The notes beneath the pieces are model-generated. The model worked only from the letters and a program-made list of their open reading frames with translations. It was not told the DNA's origin and searched no databases. 64,000 nt of DNA from Pseudomonas marginalis (GTDB taxonomy: Bacteria; Pseudomonadota; Gammaproteobacteria; Pseudomonadales; Pseudomonadaceae), in assembly GCF_008692035.1 (NCBI RefSeq), contig NZ_VTFG01000001.1, positions 3,101,501 through 3,165,500 on the forward strand, read 5' to 3'. Of the stretch, positions 30,633 to 39,916 are shown piece after piece. Within the stretch, counting starts at the first letter, position 1; each line of letters starts with the position of its first letter. The position numbers and the translations under genes are program-made.

Positions 30633-31649
30633 ATGTCTCCCTTGAATCAGGCGCTGCGCGCCGCCCTCGATCATCGCCAGGATCTGATCAGCGAACTGCA
30701 CGCCCAGGGCACCAACTGCTATCGGCTGTTCCATGGCAGCCAGGAAGGCGCCGGCGGCCTGACCATCGACCGCTATGGCCCGCAGTTACTGGTGCAAAGC
30801 TTCCATCAGTCGCTGGAAACCGCCGACCTGCTGGAGCTGCACCAACTGATCAACCAGTACATGGGCCTGGAGTTGCTGCTGGTCTACAACGACCGCTCCC
30901 GCGGCAACTCGCGGGTCGATCGCGAAGATTCGGTATACCGCGCCGAACCTGCCGCGCTGGAAGACCTGGTCGGCCACGAATGGGGCCTTAATTACCGTGT
31001 CCGTGGGCGCCATGCCGGCCAGGACCCACTACTGTTCCTCGACCTGCGCAATACCCGCGGTTGGGTCAAGGACCACAGCGCCGGCAAAAGCGTACTGAAC
31101 CTGTTTGCCTACACATGCGGGGTGGGCCTGAGCGCCGCTGCCGGTGGCGCGCGCGAGGTATGCAACCTGGACTTCGCCGAGGGCAACCTGGCGGTGGGAC
31201 GTGAAAACGGCCAGCTCAATCCACAGCTTCCCACCATGGAGTTCGTGCAATCGGACTACTTCCCGGCGATTCGCCAACTGGCCGGGCTGCCGATCACCCA
31301 GCGTCGCGGGCAGAAACTGCCGAGCTATCTGCGCCTCGAGCAGCGTCAATATGACCTGGTGTTGCTCGACCCGCCGGCCTGGGCCAAGAGTGCCTTCGGT
31401 ACCGTCGACCTGTTGCGTGACTACCAGAGCCTGCTCAAGCCGGCACTGCTCGCTACAGCCGACAATGGCGTGCTGATCTGCTGTAACAACCTGGCAAAAG
31501 TCAGCATGGAGGATTGGCGTGAACAGGTGCTGCGTTGTGCGCAAAAGGCTGGGCGTCCGGTGCGGGACTGGAAAATCATGACGCCCGGCGCGGACTTTCC
31601 CTCACAAGATCAACAGCCACCGCTGAAGACTCTGATACTTCAACTGTAA
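30633..31649 (+). CDS. RlmI-like class I SAM-dependent methyltransferase
   Basis: A 338-residue cytoplasmic methyltransferase. The N-terminal part resembles a PUA-less RlmI/RlmK-type domain (YRLFHGSQEGAGGLTIDRYG); the C-terminal Rossmann fold has motif I VLNLFAYTCGVGLSA (about 151-165) and motif IV LLDPPAWAKS. The combination NLFAYTCG plus DPPAWAKS is typical of 23S rRNA 5-methylcytosine enzymes of the RlmI group, so rRNA is the likely substrate, but the base modified is not determined. Confidence 0.85.
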   Translation: MSPLNQALRAALDHRQDLISELHAQGTNCYRLFHGSQEGAGGLTIDRYGPQLLVQSFHQSLETADLLELHQLINQYMGLELLLVYNDRSRGNSRVDREDSVYRAEPAALEDLVGHEWGLNYRVRGRHAGQDPLLFLDLRNTRGWVKDHSAGKSVLNLFAYTCGVGLSAAAGGAREVCNLDFAEGNLAVGRENGQLNPQLPTMEFVQSDYFPAIRQLAGLPITQRRGQKLPSYLRLEQRQYDLVLLDPPAWAKSAFGTVDLLRDYQSLLKPALLATADNGVLICCNNLAKVSMEDWREQVLRCAQKAGRPVRDWKIMTPGADFPSQDQQPPLKTLILQL

Positions 31650-31736
31650 GCAGCATCCTAAAGGCCCGGTTCTTCGGAACCGAAAACCCGTGCCATACTC
31701 CAAGGCACTCCTGTTTGACATAGATGGCGCCGCCCC

Positions 31737-34670
31737 ATGCCCAAAGGATTGATTCGCGCCACTGGCGCCTTGTTGACTGCCCTCGCGTTGTACAGCTTGC
31801 TGGGCTTTCTGATTTTGCCTGGCATCGCCCTTCGTATTGCCAACCAACAGTTAGCCAATTACGCCACGGTGCCGGCACGCATCGAGCGGATCGAACTTAA
31901 CCCGTTCAGCCTGGAAGTCACGGTATGGGGCTTGAAGATTGGCGAACCCGGTAAGGAACAGGTAGGTTTCGAACGGCTTTACGCCAACCTGCAGGCCGAT
32001 AGCCTGTGGACCCGCGCCCTGCACCTGGCGGATGTGCAACTGGACAAGCCCAGGACCGAGTTGTTGTTCGACAAATCAGGCCAGCTGAATCTGGCGCAGT
32101 TGTTCAAGCTGCCACCGAGCGAGCCGACCCCGGCAGACCCTGACGCCAATCCGTTCCCGCTGCGTGTCGACAGCATCAAGCTGGCTGGCGGTTATTTGCA
32201 TTTCCAAGACCTGCGCCCCAGCGAACCCATCGAATTCCTCTACGATACCCTCGACTTCGAGCTGAAGAACCTCAGCACCCTGCCGGAAGACAATGCGGAC
32301 ATGACCTTGGTCGCCGCCGGCCCTGAAGGCGGACAGATCGACTGGAAAGGCAACTTCAGCCTGGTGCCGATCACGTCCGAAGGTACGCTCAAAGTCACCG
32401 GCGGCAAGATGAAAGCCTGGTGGCCGTATGTGCGTGACGCCTTACCCCTGGTACTTGAAGACGGCGTGCTCAACTTCAGTACCGAATACAGGTTCAGCCT
32501 GGCCAAAGAAACCGAGCTGAACCTGACCAATACCGCCGCCAGCATCGCACCGTTCGCCATCAAGGCCCCGGATGGCCGGCCGTTGGTGCGCCTGGAGCGT
32601 TTGGACGTCAGTGAGACCACGGTGGACCTGGCCAAACAGCAGGTGGTGGTGGGCAAGATCCGCAGCAATAAACTCGAGACCTGGGCGGCTCGTGAAGCGG
32701 ATGGGCAACTGGACTGGCAAAAACTGTTCGCCGGACAGCCAGGCAAACCGGCCAAGGCGCCGGAGCCTGCGACTGCACCCGCCACGGCCGACTCGCCAAA
32801 GCCTGCGCCCGTCGCCCCAAGCAAGCCCTGGCAAGTGCTGCTCAAGGATGTACAGCTGCGCTACTACCAGGTGCACTTGGCCGACCGCCAGGCCAAACCT
32901 GCGGTGGCGCTGGAGCTCGGCCCGTTGAACGTCGACGTGCAGAACTTCGACAGCCTCAACCAGAGCCCCTTCACCCTGAAGGTCGACACCGGCCTGGGCA
33001 AGCAGGGCAAGATCCAGGCAACCGGCACGGTCAACCTCAACCCGGTCAGCGCCAAGTTGAAGGTCAATACCAAGGACATCGACCTGCGGGTCGCCCAGTC
33101 CTATATCAGCCCGTTTATCCGCCTGGAACTGCGCAGTGGCATGCTTGGCAGCGACCTCGACGTGAACCTGAAAAGCACCGATCCCCTGGCGCTGCAGATC
33201 ACCGGCCGCGCGCAGGTTGACCAATTGCATACCCTCGACACCCTCAAGACCCGCGACTTCCTCAAATGGCAGCGCCTGGTGCTCGAAGGCGTGAACTACC
33301 AACACGGCGACAGCCTATCGATCGACAAGGTCAACCTGCTGCAGCCCTATGCGCGGTTCATGATCAACGATGACCGCACCACCAACGTCGACGACCTGCT
33401 GATCCCGCAGCCGGCCGACAGTGGCGCCAAATCGTCAGCCAAACCTGCCGCGAGCAAAGAAAAATCCCTGGGCATCCATATCGGGCAGATTGCGATCAAC
33501 GACGGTTCGGCCAACTTCGCCGACTTCAGCCTCACCCCCAACTTCGCCACTGCGATCCAACAGCTCAACGGGCAGATCGGCACCATCGACAGTCGCCAGG
33601 CCAAACCGGCGAGCGTTGACATCAAGGGCAAGGTCGACCGTTATGCACCGGTGACCATCAAAGGCAGCGTGAACCCGTTTGACCCGATGGCGGCGCTGGA
33701 CATCGCCACCAGCTTCAAACGTGTCGAGCTGACCACCCTGACGCCTTACTCGGGCAAGTTCGCCGGTTTCCGCATCCGCAAGGGCCGCCTCAACCTTGAC
33801 CTGCATTACGTGATCACCAAGGGCCAGTTGAAGGCTGAGAACAAAGTGGTGGTCGAGCAATTGCAACTGGGCGAAAAAGTCGACAGCGCCGATGCCGTGG
33901 ACTTGCCGATTCGTCTGGCAATCGCCTTGCTCAAGGACAGCGACGGCAAGATCTCCATCGAACTGCCCGTATCCGGTGACCTGAATAACCCGCAATTCAG
34001 CGTGATGCCCATTGTGTGGCAAACCCTGCGCAATCTGGTGGTGCGAGCGGCCACTGCGCCGTTCAAGTTTATTGGCGGATTGGTCACCGGAGGCGGAGCG
34101 GAGGACTTGGGTAGCGTGTCGTTCGCGGCAGGCTCCAGCGAGTTGAACAAAGATGCCGAAGGCGCTCTCAACACCTTGGCCAAAGCCTTGAAAGAACGCC
34201 CTGCCCTACGCCTGGAAATCGAAGGCACGGCCGCAGCCAGCAGCGACGGCCCATTCCTGGCGGCCCAGCGGCTGGAGCGGGAATACCAATACAACTACTA
34301 CAAAATGCTGCAGCGCCGTGGCGAGAAAGTCCCGGCCCAGGCGTCCTTGCTGGAAGTCCCTGAGAGCGAAAAAGCCCCCTTGCTCGAAGGTATTTACCGC
34401 ACCCGCTTGAAACAGCAGCCTCCGGCTGAATGGAAGGACCTGAGCAGCAGTGACCGCACCGCCAGGTTGAAAGAGAGCGTGATCAAGTTCTGGAGTGGCA
34501 GTGACGTGCTGCTGCGCCAGTTGGGCCAGGACCGTGCGAGCACGATCAAGGACTACCTGGTGGATAAAGCCCAGCTGGAGGACGACCGGGTCTACTTCAT
34601 TGACGCGCAACTGGGCCAGGCAGAAAAAGACGGTCGAGTGATAACGCCGATGCACTTGGACGCCGAGTAG
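31737..34670 (+). CDS. large DUF748 (AsmA-like) envelope protein
   Basis: A 977-residue protein anchored by one N-terminal transmembrane helix (about 7-33, ALLTALALYSLLGFLILPGIAL) with the remainder expected in the periplasm. Repeated beta-rich DUF748 segments (for example RIELNPFSLEVTVWGLKIGE and the LDIATSFKRVELTTLTPYSGKFAGFRIRKG stretch in two parts) recall AsmA/TamB-type proteins that bridge the envelope and move lipids. A Pro/Ala-rich linker is at about 336-362. The C-terminal VSFAAGSSELNKDAEGALNTLA looks OmpA-like and could contact peptidoglycan. Function inferred only. Confidence 0.82.
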   Translation: MPKGLIRATGALLTALALYSLLGFLILPGIALRIANQQLANYATVPARIERIELNPFSLEVTVWGLKIGEPGKEQVGFERLYANLQADSLWTRALHLADVQLDKPRTELLFDKSGQLNLAQLFKLPPSEPTPADPDANPFPLRVDSIKLAGGYLHFQDLRPSEPIEFLYDTLDFELKNLSTLPEDNADMTLVAAGPEGGQIDWKGNFSLVPITSEGTLKVTGGKMKAWWPYVRDALPLVLEDGVLNFSTEYRFSLAKETELNLTNTAASIAPFAIKAPDGRPLVRLERLDVSETTVDLAKQQVVVGKIRSNKLETWAAREADGQLDWQKLFAGQPGKPAKAPEPATAPATADSPKPAPVAPSKPWQVLLKDVQLRYYQVHLADRQAKPAVALELGPLNVDVQNFDSLNQSPFTLKVDTGLGKQGKIQATGTVNLNPVSAKLKVNTKDIDLRVAQSYISPFIRLELRSGMLGSDLDVNLKSTDPLALQITGRAQVDQLHTLDTLKTRDFLKWQRLVLEGVNYQHGDSLSIDKVNLLQPYARFMINDDRTTNVDDLLIPQPADSGAKSSAKPAASKEKSLGIHIGQIAINDGSANFADFSLTPNFATAIQQLNGQIGTIDSRQAKPASVDIKGKVDRYAPVTIKGSVNPFDPMAALDIATSFKRVELTTLTPYSGKFAGFRIRKGRLNLDLHYVITKGQLKAENKVVVEQLQLGEKVDSADAVDLPIRLAIALLKDSDGKISIELPVSGDLNNPQFSVMPIVWQTLRNLVVRAATAPFKFIGGLVTGGGAEDLGSVSFAAGSSELNKDAEGALNTLAKALKERPALRLEIEGTAAASSDGPFLAAQRLEREYQYNYYKMLQRRGEKVPAQASLLEVPESEKAPLLEGIYRTRLKQQPPAEWKDLSSSDRTARLKESVIKFWSGSDVLLRQLGQDRASTIKDYLVDKAQLEDDRVYFIDAQLGQAEKDGRVITPMHLDAE

Positions 34671-34705
34671 GCGCCGCTGGCGCATTACTTTCCCGCCCCA
34701 ATAGA

Positions 34706-34758
34706 ACAGGCCCCGACACAGAAGTGCCGGGGCCTGTAATGACCACATCCGTGTGGTC
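34706..34758. terminator. two adjacent stem-loops between convergent genes
   Basis: ACAGGCCCCG/CGGGGCCTGT (34706-34715 with 34728-34737, 10 bp) and GACCACA-TCCG-TGTGGTC (34741-34758, 7 bp). They sit between the DUF748 gene (plus) and the BON gene (minus) and may end both transcripts; neither has a T-run. Confidence 0.55.
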
Positions 34759-34839
34759 GGTCGCATGAAACTTAGAGGTGCATTGAGTGGATATCTAACT
34801 CACGCGCCGCCGCCGCTAGTTCAGACGAATTCTTGAGCG

Positions 34840-35460
34840 TTACTCTGCTTTCAGGCCATCGGCCGATACAGCTTTAACGCCTTTGATTTTCTTGGTGATG
34901 TTCACCGCGGTCGTTTTCTGTGCCTCGGTCACAGCGACCGAAGAGGACAGGGAAACTACACCCTTGTTGGTTTCGACTTTGATGTCGGTGCCAGGAATGC
35001 CTTTCTCGGTGACCAGGTCAGCTTTGACTTTGGTGGTGATCCAGGTGTCGGAGGTTGCGCCTTTGGCGTCAGCCGCTGCACCTTTGGTTTTGTCGATGTT
35101 GTCTGCCTTGGTAGCGCCGCCAGCCAACAGGCCGTCAGCCGAAACTGCGGTTACACCTTTGATTTTCTTGGTGATCGCTACGGCAGTTTCTTTCTGCGCG
35201 TCCGAAATGGCTACGGTCGAAGACAGGGAAACCACACCTTTGTTGGTCTCAACCTTGATGTCCGAACCAGGGATGCCTTTTTCGGTCAGCAGATCGGATT
35301 TAACTTTGGTGGTGATCCAAGTATCCGAAACGCTTTCTTTTGCCTTGGTGGCTTCACCGGCCGCCAGGGTCATTGGAGCTTGGGAAGTCTGGGCAAAGGC
35401 CACGTTAGCACCCATGGCCAGGGTCAGAGCGGTAGCAGTAGCGAGAGCGAACTTCTTCAT
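34840..35460 (-). CDS. periplasmic protein with two BON domains
   Basis: A 206-residue secreted protein. Sec signal peptide 1-23 (MKKFALATATALTLAMGANV then AFA). Two BON domains, residues about 45-114 and 137-206, joined by an Ala/Lys-rich linker. By my count the two copies are identical at 58 of 70 positions, so the duplication is recent or kept uniform. BON domains bind phospholipid membranes, as in OsmY, and this protein is probably OsmY-like. Ribosome-binding site AGGAG before the ATG. Upstream is a candidate sigma-54 promoter. Confidence 0.88.
   Translation of the reverse strand: MKKFALATATALTLAMGANVAFAQTSQAPMTLAAGEATKAKESVSDTWITTKVKSDLLTEKGIPGSDIKVETNKGVVSLSSTVAISDAQKETAVAITKKIKGVTAVSADGLLAGGATKADNIDKTKGAAADAKGATSDTWITTKVKADLVTEKGIPGTDIKVETNKGVVSLSSSVAVTEAQKTTAVNITKKIKGVKAVSADGLKAE
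34843..35328 (-). repeat. tandem BON-domain duplication within the gene
   Basis: Copy 1 encodes residues 45-114 (35119-35328), copy 2 residues 137-206 (34843-35052). Shared strings include SDTWITTKVK, DIKVETNKGVVSLSS and ITKKIKGV. Confidence 0.85.
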
Positions 35461-35530
35461 ACGAGTAACTCCTGTTTTATTAAAAGTCTGCAGTGTGTGA
35501 ACCTTGATGCTGCAGCGTTAACAGGGTTAT

Positions 35531-35548
35531 TGCAGGCAGTGTGCCAAG
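35531..35548 (-). promoter_or_regulatory. candidate sigma-54 promoter for the BON gene
   Basis: Minus strand CTTGGCACACTGCCTGCA: GG at 35545-35544 and GC at 35533-35532 with exactly 10 bases between, TGGCAC intact, CTGC in place of TTGC (as in the crcZ promoter). Predicted start near 35520, giving a 60-base leader to the ATG at 35460. Confidence 0.5.
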
Positions 35549-35612
35549 TCGCCACAGAAGATTAAATCGTTAAAAATCATATACTTATAAAAACACTCGA
35601 ATTTCGGAATCG

Positions 35613-35654
35613 TGCAACTTGCATGAACGCCATCATGCCTGCGTGCAAGTTGCG
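35613..35654. repeat. paired TGCAA-N-TTGCA dyads upstream of the BON promoter
   Basis: TGCAACTTGCA (35613-35623) and TGCAAGTTGCG (35644-35654) are each near-perfect dyads, 31 bases apart, and together form a 10-bp perfect inverted repeat (35614-35623 with 35644-35653). They sit about 70-110 bases upstream of the candidate -24 element, where an enhancer-binding activator would bind. Confidence 0.6.
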
Positions 35655-35705
35655 GCTTTTGCGATTTACTAAGCGTCTGATTTTTCGGCATTTTCCTTCA
35701 GGCGT

Positions 35706-35735
35706 AAAAAAAGGACTCCGAAGAGTCCTTTTTTT
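35706..35735 (-). terminator. pnp terminator
   Basis: AAGGACTC-CGAA-GAGTCCTT (35711-35730) flanked by A and T runs; on the minus strand the stem is followed by seven-base T-run (35710-35706 region). It is symmetrical and could also act on plus-strand transcripts. Confidence 0.9.
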
Positions 35736-35754
35736 CAGCGTTAGCCTGGGGTAA

Positions 35755-37860
35755 TTAAACGCCCGAAGCCTTGGCTGCTGCTACGTCCTTGATGGACAGC
35801 TTGATACGGCCGCGGTTGTCCACGTCCAGTACCAGCACTTCCACTTCCTGGCCTTCTTTCAGAATGTCGGTCACTTTCTCAACGCGAGCGTCGCTCAGCA
35901 TGGAGATGTGAACCAGACCATCTTTGCCTGGCAGGATGTTGACGAATGCGCCGAAGTCGACGATGCGCTCAACCTTACCGACGTAGATCTTGCCGATCTC
36001 GGCTTCAGCGGTGATGCCGAGGACGCGTTGACGCGCAGCTTCTGCAGCTTCCTTGGTTTCGCCGAAGATCTTGATCGAGCCGTCGTCTTCGATGTCGATC
36101 GAAGCCTTGGTCTCTTCACAGATCGCACGAATGGTCGCGCCGCCTTTACCGATAACATCACGGATTTTGTCGGTGTCGATTTTCATCGCGATCATGGTCG
36201 GAGCATTTTCCGACAGTTCGGTACGGGACTGACCAATGATCTGGTTCATCTGACCGAGGATGTTCAGGCGCGCTTCCAGGGCTTGGCCCAGGGCGATTTC
36301 CATGATCTCTTCGGTGATGCCCTTGATCTTGATGTCCATCTGCAGCGCGGTAACACCTTTGGCGGTACCGGCTACTTTGAAGTCCATATCGCCCAGGTGG
36401 TCTTCGTCACCCAGGATGTCGGTCAGGATGGCGAACTTCTCGCCTTCTTTAACCAGGCCCATGGCGATACCGGCAACCGGCGCCTTCATCGGCACACCCG
36501 CGTCCATCAGCGCCAGGGAAGCACCGCAGACCGAAGCCATGGAGCTGGAGCCGTTGGACTCGGTGATTTCCGACACCACACGGATGGTGTACGGGAACAC
36601 GTCAGCAGCAGGCAGCATGGCCTGGACCGAACGACGGGCCAGACGGCCGTGACCGATTTCGCGACGACCAGCGCCACCCATGCGACCACACTCGCCTACC
36701 GAGAACGGCGGGAAGTTGTAGTGCAGCATGAACGGGTCTTTTTTCTCGCCTTCCAGGGTGTCCAGCAGCTGTGCGTCACGGGCAGTACCCAGGGTCGCAA
36801 CGACCAGTGCCTGGGTTTCACCACGGGTGAACAGTGCCGAACCGTGAGTCTTCGGCAGAACACCGACTTCGATGTTCAGCGGACGAACGGTGCGGGTGTC
36901 GCGGCCGTCGATACGTGGCTTGCCGTTAACGATGTTTTCGCGAACGGTGCGGTATTCGATTTCACCGAAGGCTGCTTTGACTTCGCTGGAAGAAGGCTGG
37001 CCTTCTTCGCCGGACAGCTTGGCAACAACCTGGTCCTTCAGCTCACCCAGGCGAGCGTAACGGTCGGCCTTGACGGTGATGGTGTAGGCGTCGGAGATCG
37101 CAGTGCCGAACTCGGAGCGGATAGCGCCCAGCAGTTCGGTTGCTTCGGCTTGCGGAGCCCAGGCCCAGGTCGGCTTGGCAGCTTCGGCAGCCAGTTCTTT
37201 AACAGCGTTGATCACAACCTGGAACTCGTCGTGGGCAAATAGTACTGCGCCCAGCATCTGGTCTTCGGTCAGCTCTTTGGCTTCCGATTCAACCATCAAT
37301 ACGGCTTCCGACGTACCGGCAACGACCATGTCCAGGCTCGATGCTTTCAGTTGCTCGTAAGTCGGGTTCAGCAGGTAACCGGTGCTTTCATGGAAAGCAA
37401 CGCGGGCTGCGCCGATCGGGCCATCGAAAGGAATACCGGAGATGGCCAGGGCAGCCGAAGTACCGATCATCGCAGCGACGTCAGGATCGGTTTTCTTGCT
37501 GGTGGAAACGACGGTGCAGACAACCTGCACTTCGTTCATGAAGCCTTCTGGGAACAGCGGACGGATCGGACGGTCGATCAGTCGGGAAGTCAGGGTTTCT
37601 TTCTCGGAAGGACGGCCTTCGCGCTTGAAGAAACCGCCAGGGATCTTACCGGCAGCGTAAGTCTTTTCCTGGTAGTGAACGGAAAGAGGGAAGAAGCCTT
37701 TGCTTGGGTCGGCGTGCTTGGCGCCAACAACGGTCACCAATACGGTAACGTCGTCGTCAACGGTAACCAGCACTGCGCCGGAGGCTTGACGGGCGATACG
37801 GCCTGTCTCGAGGGTAACGGTCGACTGACCGAACTGGAATTTTTTGATAACCGGGTTCAC
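35755..37860 (-). CDS. pnp: polynucleotide phosphorylase
   Basis: 3'-5' phosphorolytic exoribonuclease and degradosome partner, homotrimeric; 701 residues. Two RNase PH domains (about 5-230 and 310-545) with an all-helical linker, then KH (about 555-615, [15 protein letters not shown]) and S1 (about 620-690, [26 protein letters not shown]). Active-site text [15 protein letters not shown] is intact. It lies 195 bases downstream of rpsO as in many proteobacteria; the gap is where RNase III-dependent autoregulation acts in E. coli, though I did not identify a clear long hairpin there. Confidence 0.97.
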   Translation of the reverse strand: MNPVIKKFQFGQSTVTLETGRIARQASGAVLVTVDDDVTVLVTVVGAKHADPSKGFFPLSVHYQEKTYAAGKIPGGFFKREGRPSEKETLTSRLIDRPIRPLFPEGFMNEVQVVCTVVSTSKKTDPDVAAMIGTSAALAISGIPFDGPIGAARVAFHESTGYLLNPTYEQLKASSLDMVVAGTSEAVLMVESEAKELTEDQMLGAVLFAHDEFQVVINAVKELAAEAAKPTWAWAPQAEATELLGAIRSEFGTAISDAYTITVKADRYARLGELKDQVVAKLSGEEGQPSSSEVKAAFGEIEYRTVRENIVNGKPRIDGRDTRTVRPLNIEVGVLPKTHGSALFTRGETQALVVATLGTARDAQLLDTLEGEKKDPFMLHYNFPPFSVGECGRMGGAGRREIGHGRLARRSVQAMLPAADVFPYTIRVVSEITESNGSSSMASVCGASLALMDAGVPMKAPVAGIAMGLVKEGEKFAILTDILGDEDHLGDMDFKVAGTAKGVTALQMDIKIKGITEEIMEIALGQALEARLNILGQMNQIIGQSRTELSENAPTMIAMKIDTDKIRDVIGKGGATIRAICEETKASIDIEDDGSIKIFGETKEAAEAARQRVLGITAEAEIGKIYVGKVERIVDFGAFVNILPGKDGLVHISMLSDARVEKVTDILKEGQEVEVLVLDVDNRGRIKLSIKDVAAAKASGV

Positions 37861-38055
37861 GGTGTCCTACCTTCTTTGTGGCTCTTGGGGAACTTGTCTT
37901 CTTGCGAAATTCTTGGGCAATGTCGGGAATCGGCCCAACCCTTGTCCAGGGGTAAAACGTGTATCCAGATAAAACTTGAGGCTGGGAGCCTACCATGGGC
38001 CAGCGGGAATCCCACTGACACACGGCAGACAACCAACCTCTAGCGCAATCGCTGA

Positions 38056-38325
38056 TTAGCGACGCAGACCCAGGCGACCGATCAGAGCCTGATAACGACC
38101 CAGATCCTTGCCTTTCAGGTAGTCCAGCAGCTTACGGCGCTGGTTTACCATGCGGATCAGACCACGACGGGAGTGGTGATCTTTACCGTTGGCCTTGAAG
38201 TGACCCTGCAGCTTGTTGATGTTGTGGGTCAGCAGTGCAACTTGCACTTCTGGCGAACCAGTGTCACCAACAGCTTGCTGGTAGTCAGCTACGATTTGTG
38301 CTTTTTCTTGAACGTCGAGAGCCAT
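38056..38325 (-). CDS. rpsO: 30S ribosomal protein S15
   Basis: Primary binding protein of the 16S rRNA platform, 89 residues, four helices. Family motifs [43 protein letters not shown] and [12 protein letters not shown] are complete. Between truB and pnp in the conserved order. The 115-base gap upstream holds a short hairpin CAGGGA-CAAA-TCCCTG (38375-38390) and probably a promoter. Confidence 0.98.
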   Translation of the reverse strand: MALDVQEKAQIVADYQQAVGDTGSPEVQVALLTHNINKLQGHFKANGKDHHSRRGLIRMVNQRRKLLDYLKGKDLGRYQALIGRLGLRR

Positions 38326-38440
38326 GAGGCAATCCTTTTTTCAGGAAACCACCCAAAGGGCAGTTTCAACAGGCCAGGGACAAATCCCTGTATCTAAAAA
38401 TGAGTGTTGACCGTGCCTGTTAACAGCCACACTCGTTCGG

Positions 38441-39358
38441 TCATTCTGACCGAATCAGTCGACGTGGCGCGATGCGCCCGTCTTCGCTCACTTCACCGAT
38501 ACCGATAAAGCGACCGTTATGATCCTGTACCCGCACCATGCCGAACTTCGGGGCATCCGGGGCGCGTACCGGCTGGCCGTTAAGCCAGTAGAACGCGCTG
38601 TGTTCCGAAAAGTGCAGTAATGGCCAATCCAGCAAGCCACTGTCCGACGGCATCAGGAAGCGATCAACCGCTTCGTTGCCACCTTCGGCGTGTACCGCCT
38701 CCAACTCTTCCAGTGTGACCGTCTGGGCCAGGCTGAAAGGTCCGGCCTGGGTGCGTCGCAGTTCAGCTACATACGCGCCGCAACCGAGCTGCTCACCAAT
38801 ATCTTCCACCAGAGTACGGATATAAGTGCCTTTGCTGCAGTCCACGGCCAAGCGTGCGGTGTCACCTTCACAGGCGAGCAATTCCAAGCGCGCAATAGTA
38901 ACAGAACGCGGTTCGCGCTCCACTACTTCGCCCGCACGTGCCAGCTTGTAAAGGGGCTGCCCATCACGCTTGAGCGCCGAGTACATCGGCGGTATCTGAC
39001 TGATTTGCCCACGAAAAGCAGGTAAAGCAGCTTCGATATCAGCACGACCAACGGTCACGTCGCGAACCTGCAAAACATCACCTTCGGCGTCTGCCGTGGT
39101 GGTGGTCTTGCCCAGTTGCATCAGGGTTTCGTAACCCTTGTCGGAATCGAGCAGGTATTGCGAGAACTTGGTGGCCTCGCCAAAGCACAACGGCAGTACA
39201 CCGGTGGCCAGGGGATCGAGGCTGCCGGTGTGTCCGGCCTTCTCGGCATTGAGCAACCAGCGGACCTTCTGCAACGCGGCATTGGAGGTAAAGCCAATCG
39301 GCTTGTCGAGCAGAATGATGCCGCTGACGTTGCGACGGATACGTTTGACCTGAGCCAC
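38441..39358 (-). CDS. truB: tRNA pseudouridine-55 synthase
   Basis: Converts U55 of the T-loop of all elongator tRNAs to pseudouridine; 305 residues. Motif [15 protein letters not shown] (14-27), catalytic Asp in [19 protein letters not shown] (about 41-59), motif [15 protein letters not shown], then a C-terminal PUA-like domain. Three bases after rbfA, so translation is coupled. Confidence 0.97.
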   Translation of the reverse strand: MAQVKRIRRNVSGIILLDKPIGFTSNAALQKVRWLLNAEKAGHTGSLDPLATGVLPLCFGEATKFSQYLLDSDKGYETLMQLGKTTTTADAEGDVLQVRDVTVGRADIEAALPAFRGQISQIPPMYSALKRDGQPLYKLARAGEVVEREPRSVTIARLELLACEGDTARLAVDCSKGTYIRTLVEDIGEQLGCGAYVAELRRTQAGPFSLAQTVTLEELEAVHAEGGNEAVDRFLMPSDSGLLDWPLLHFSEHSAFYWLNGQPVRAPDAPKFGMVRVQDHNGRFIGIGEVSEDGRIAPRRLIRSE

Positions 39359-39361
39359 CGC

Positions 39362-39757
39362 TTACTCCTTGGCGTCTTCAGGTGTGGATGGGTGCTGGCT
39401 GTCTTCAGCCACGGCGCGCTCGATCAGTGCCGACAGGTGCGCGCCACGCACAACGCTTTCGTCGTAGTGGAAGTGCAACTGGGGCACGCTGCGCAGCTTC
39501 ATTTCACGGGCCAACTGCATGCGCAGGAAACCTGCGGCCGAGTTGAGTACCTTGATGCTTTGCGCGATTTCTTCGCTGTTGTCCTGCCCCATCACGGTGA
39601 TGAAGATCTTCGCGTGACCCACGTCACGGCTCACTTCAACAGCGGTGATGGTGACCAGGCCAACGCGGGGGTCTTTGACTTCGCGACGGATCAGTTGGGC
39701 CAGCTCACGCTGCATCTGATCGCCGATACGCTGGGTACGGCTGTATTCTTTTGCCAT
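39362..39757 (-). CDS. rbfA: 30S ribosome-binding factor A
   Basis: Cold-shock 30S maturation factor acting on the 16S 5' end; 131 residues, KH-type fold. Motif [37 protein letters not shown] is split across the first 50 residues, and [13 protein letters not shown] follows. Acidic C-terminal tail. It lies 160 bases after infB with an intervening hairpin. Confidence 0.96.
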   Translation of the reverse strand: MAKEYSRTQRIGDQMQRELAQLIRREVKDPRVGLVTITAVEVSRDVGHAKIFITVMGQDNSEEIAQSIKVLNSAAGFLRMQLAREMKLRSVPQLHFHYDESVVRGAHLSALIERAVAEDSQHPSTPEDAKE

Positions 39758-39811
39758 GTCTTGTTACCTGTTACTGCCACACGGTGAAACCCATGGGGTC
39801 TGAAAGCGGCA

Positions 39812-39845
39812 AACGCCCGGCCTGACAAAAGCCAGACCGGGCGTT
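39812..39845 (-). terminator. stem-loop between infB and rbfA
   Basis: AACGCCCGG (39812-39820) and CCGGGCGTT (39837-39845), 9-bp stem with loop containing CTG/CAG pairing. No T-run; perhaps a partial terminator or processing site within the operon. Confidence 0.5.
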
Positions 39846-39916
39846 GCGTTTAGAGTCCTCACGCTGCGCGGGGCATTTGCATGCCCACACGCGGCGTGGC
39901 TCCTGAAGTGCGCGAG

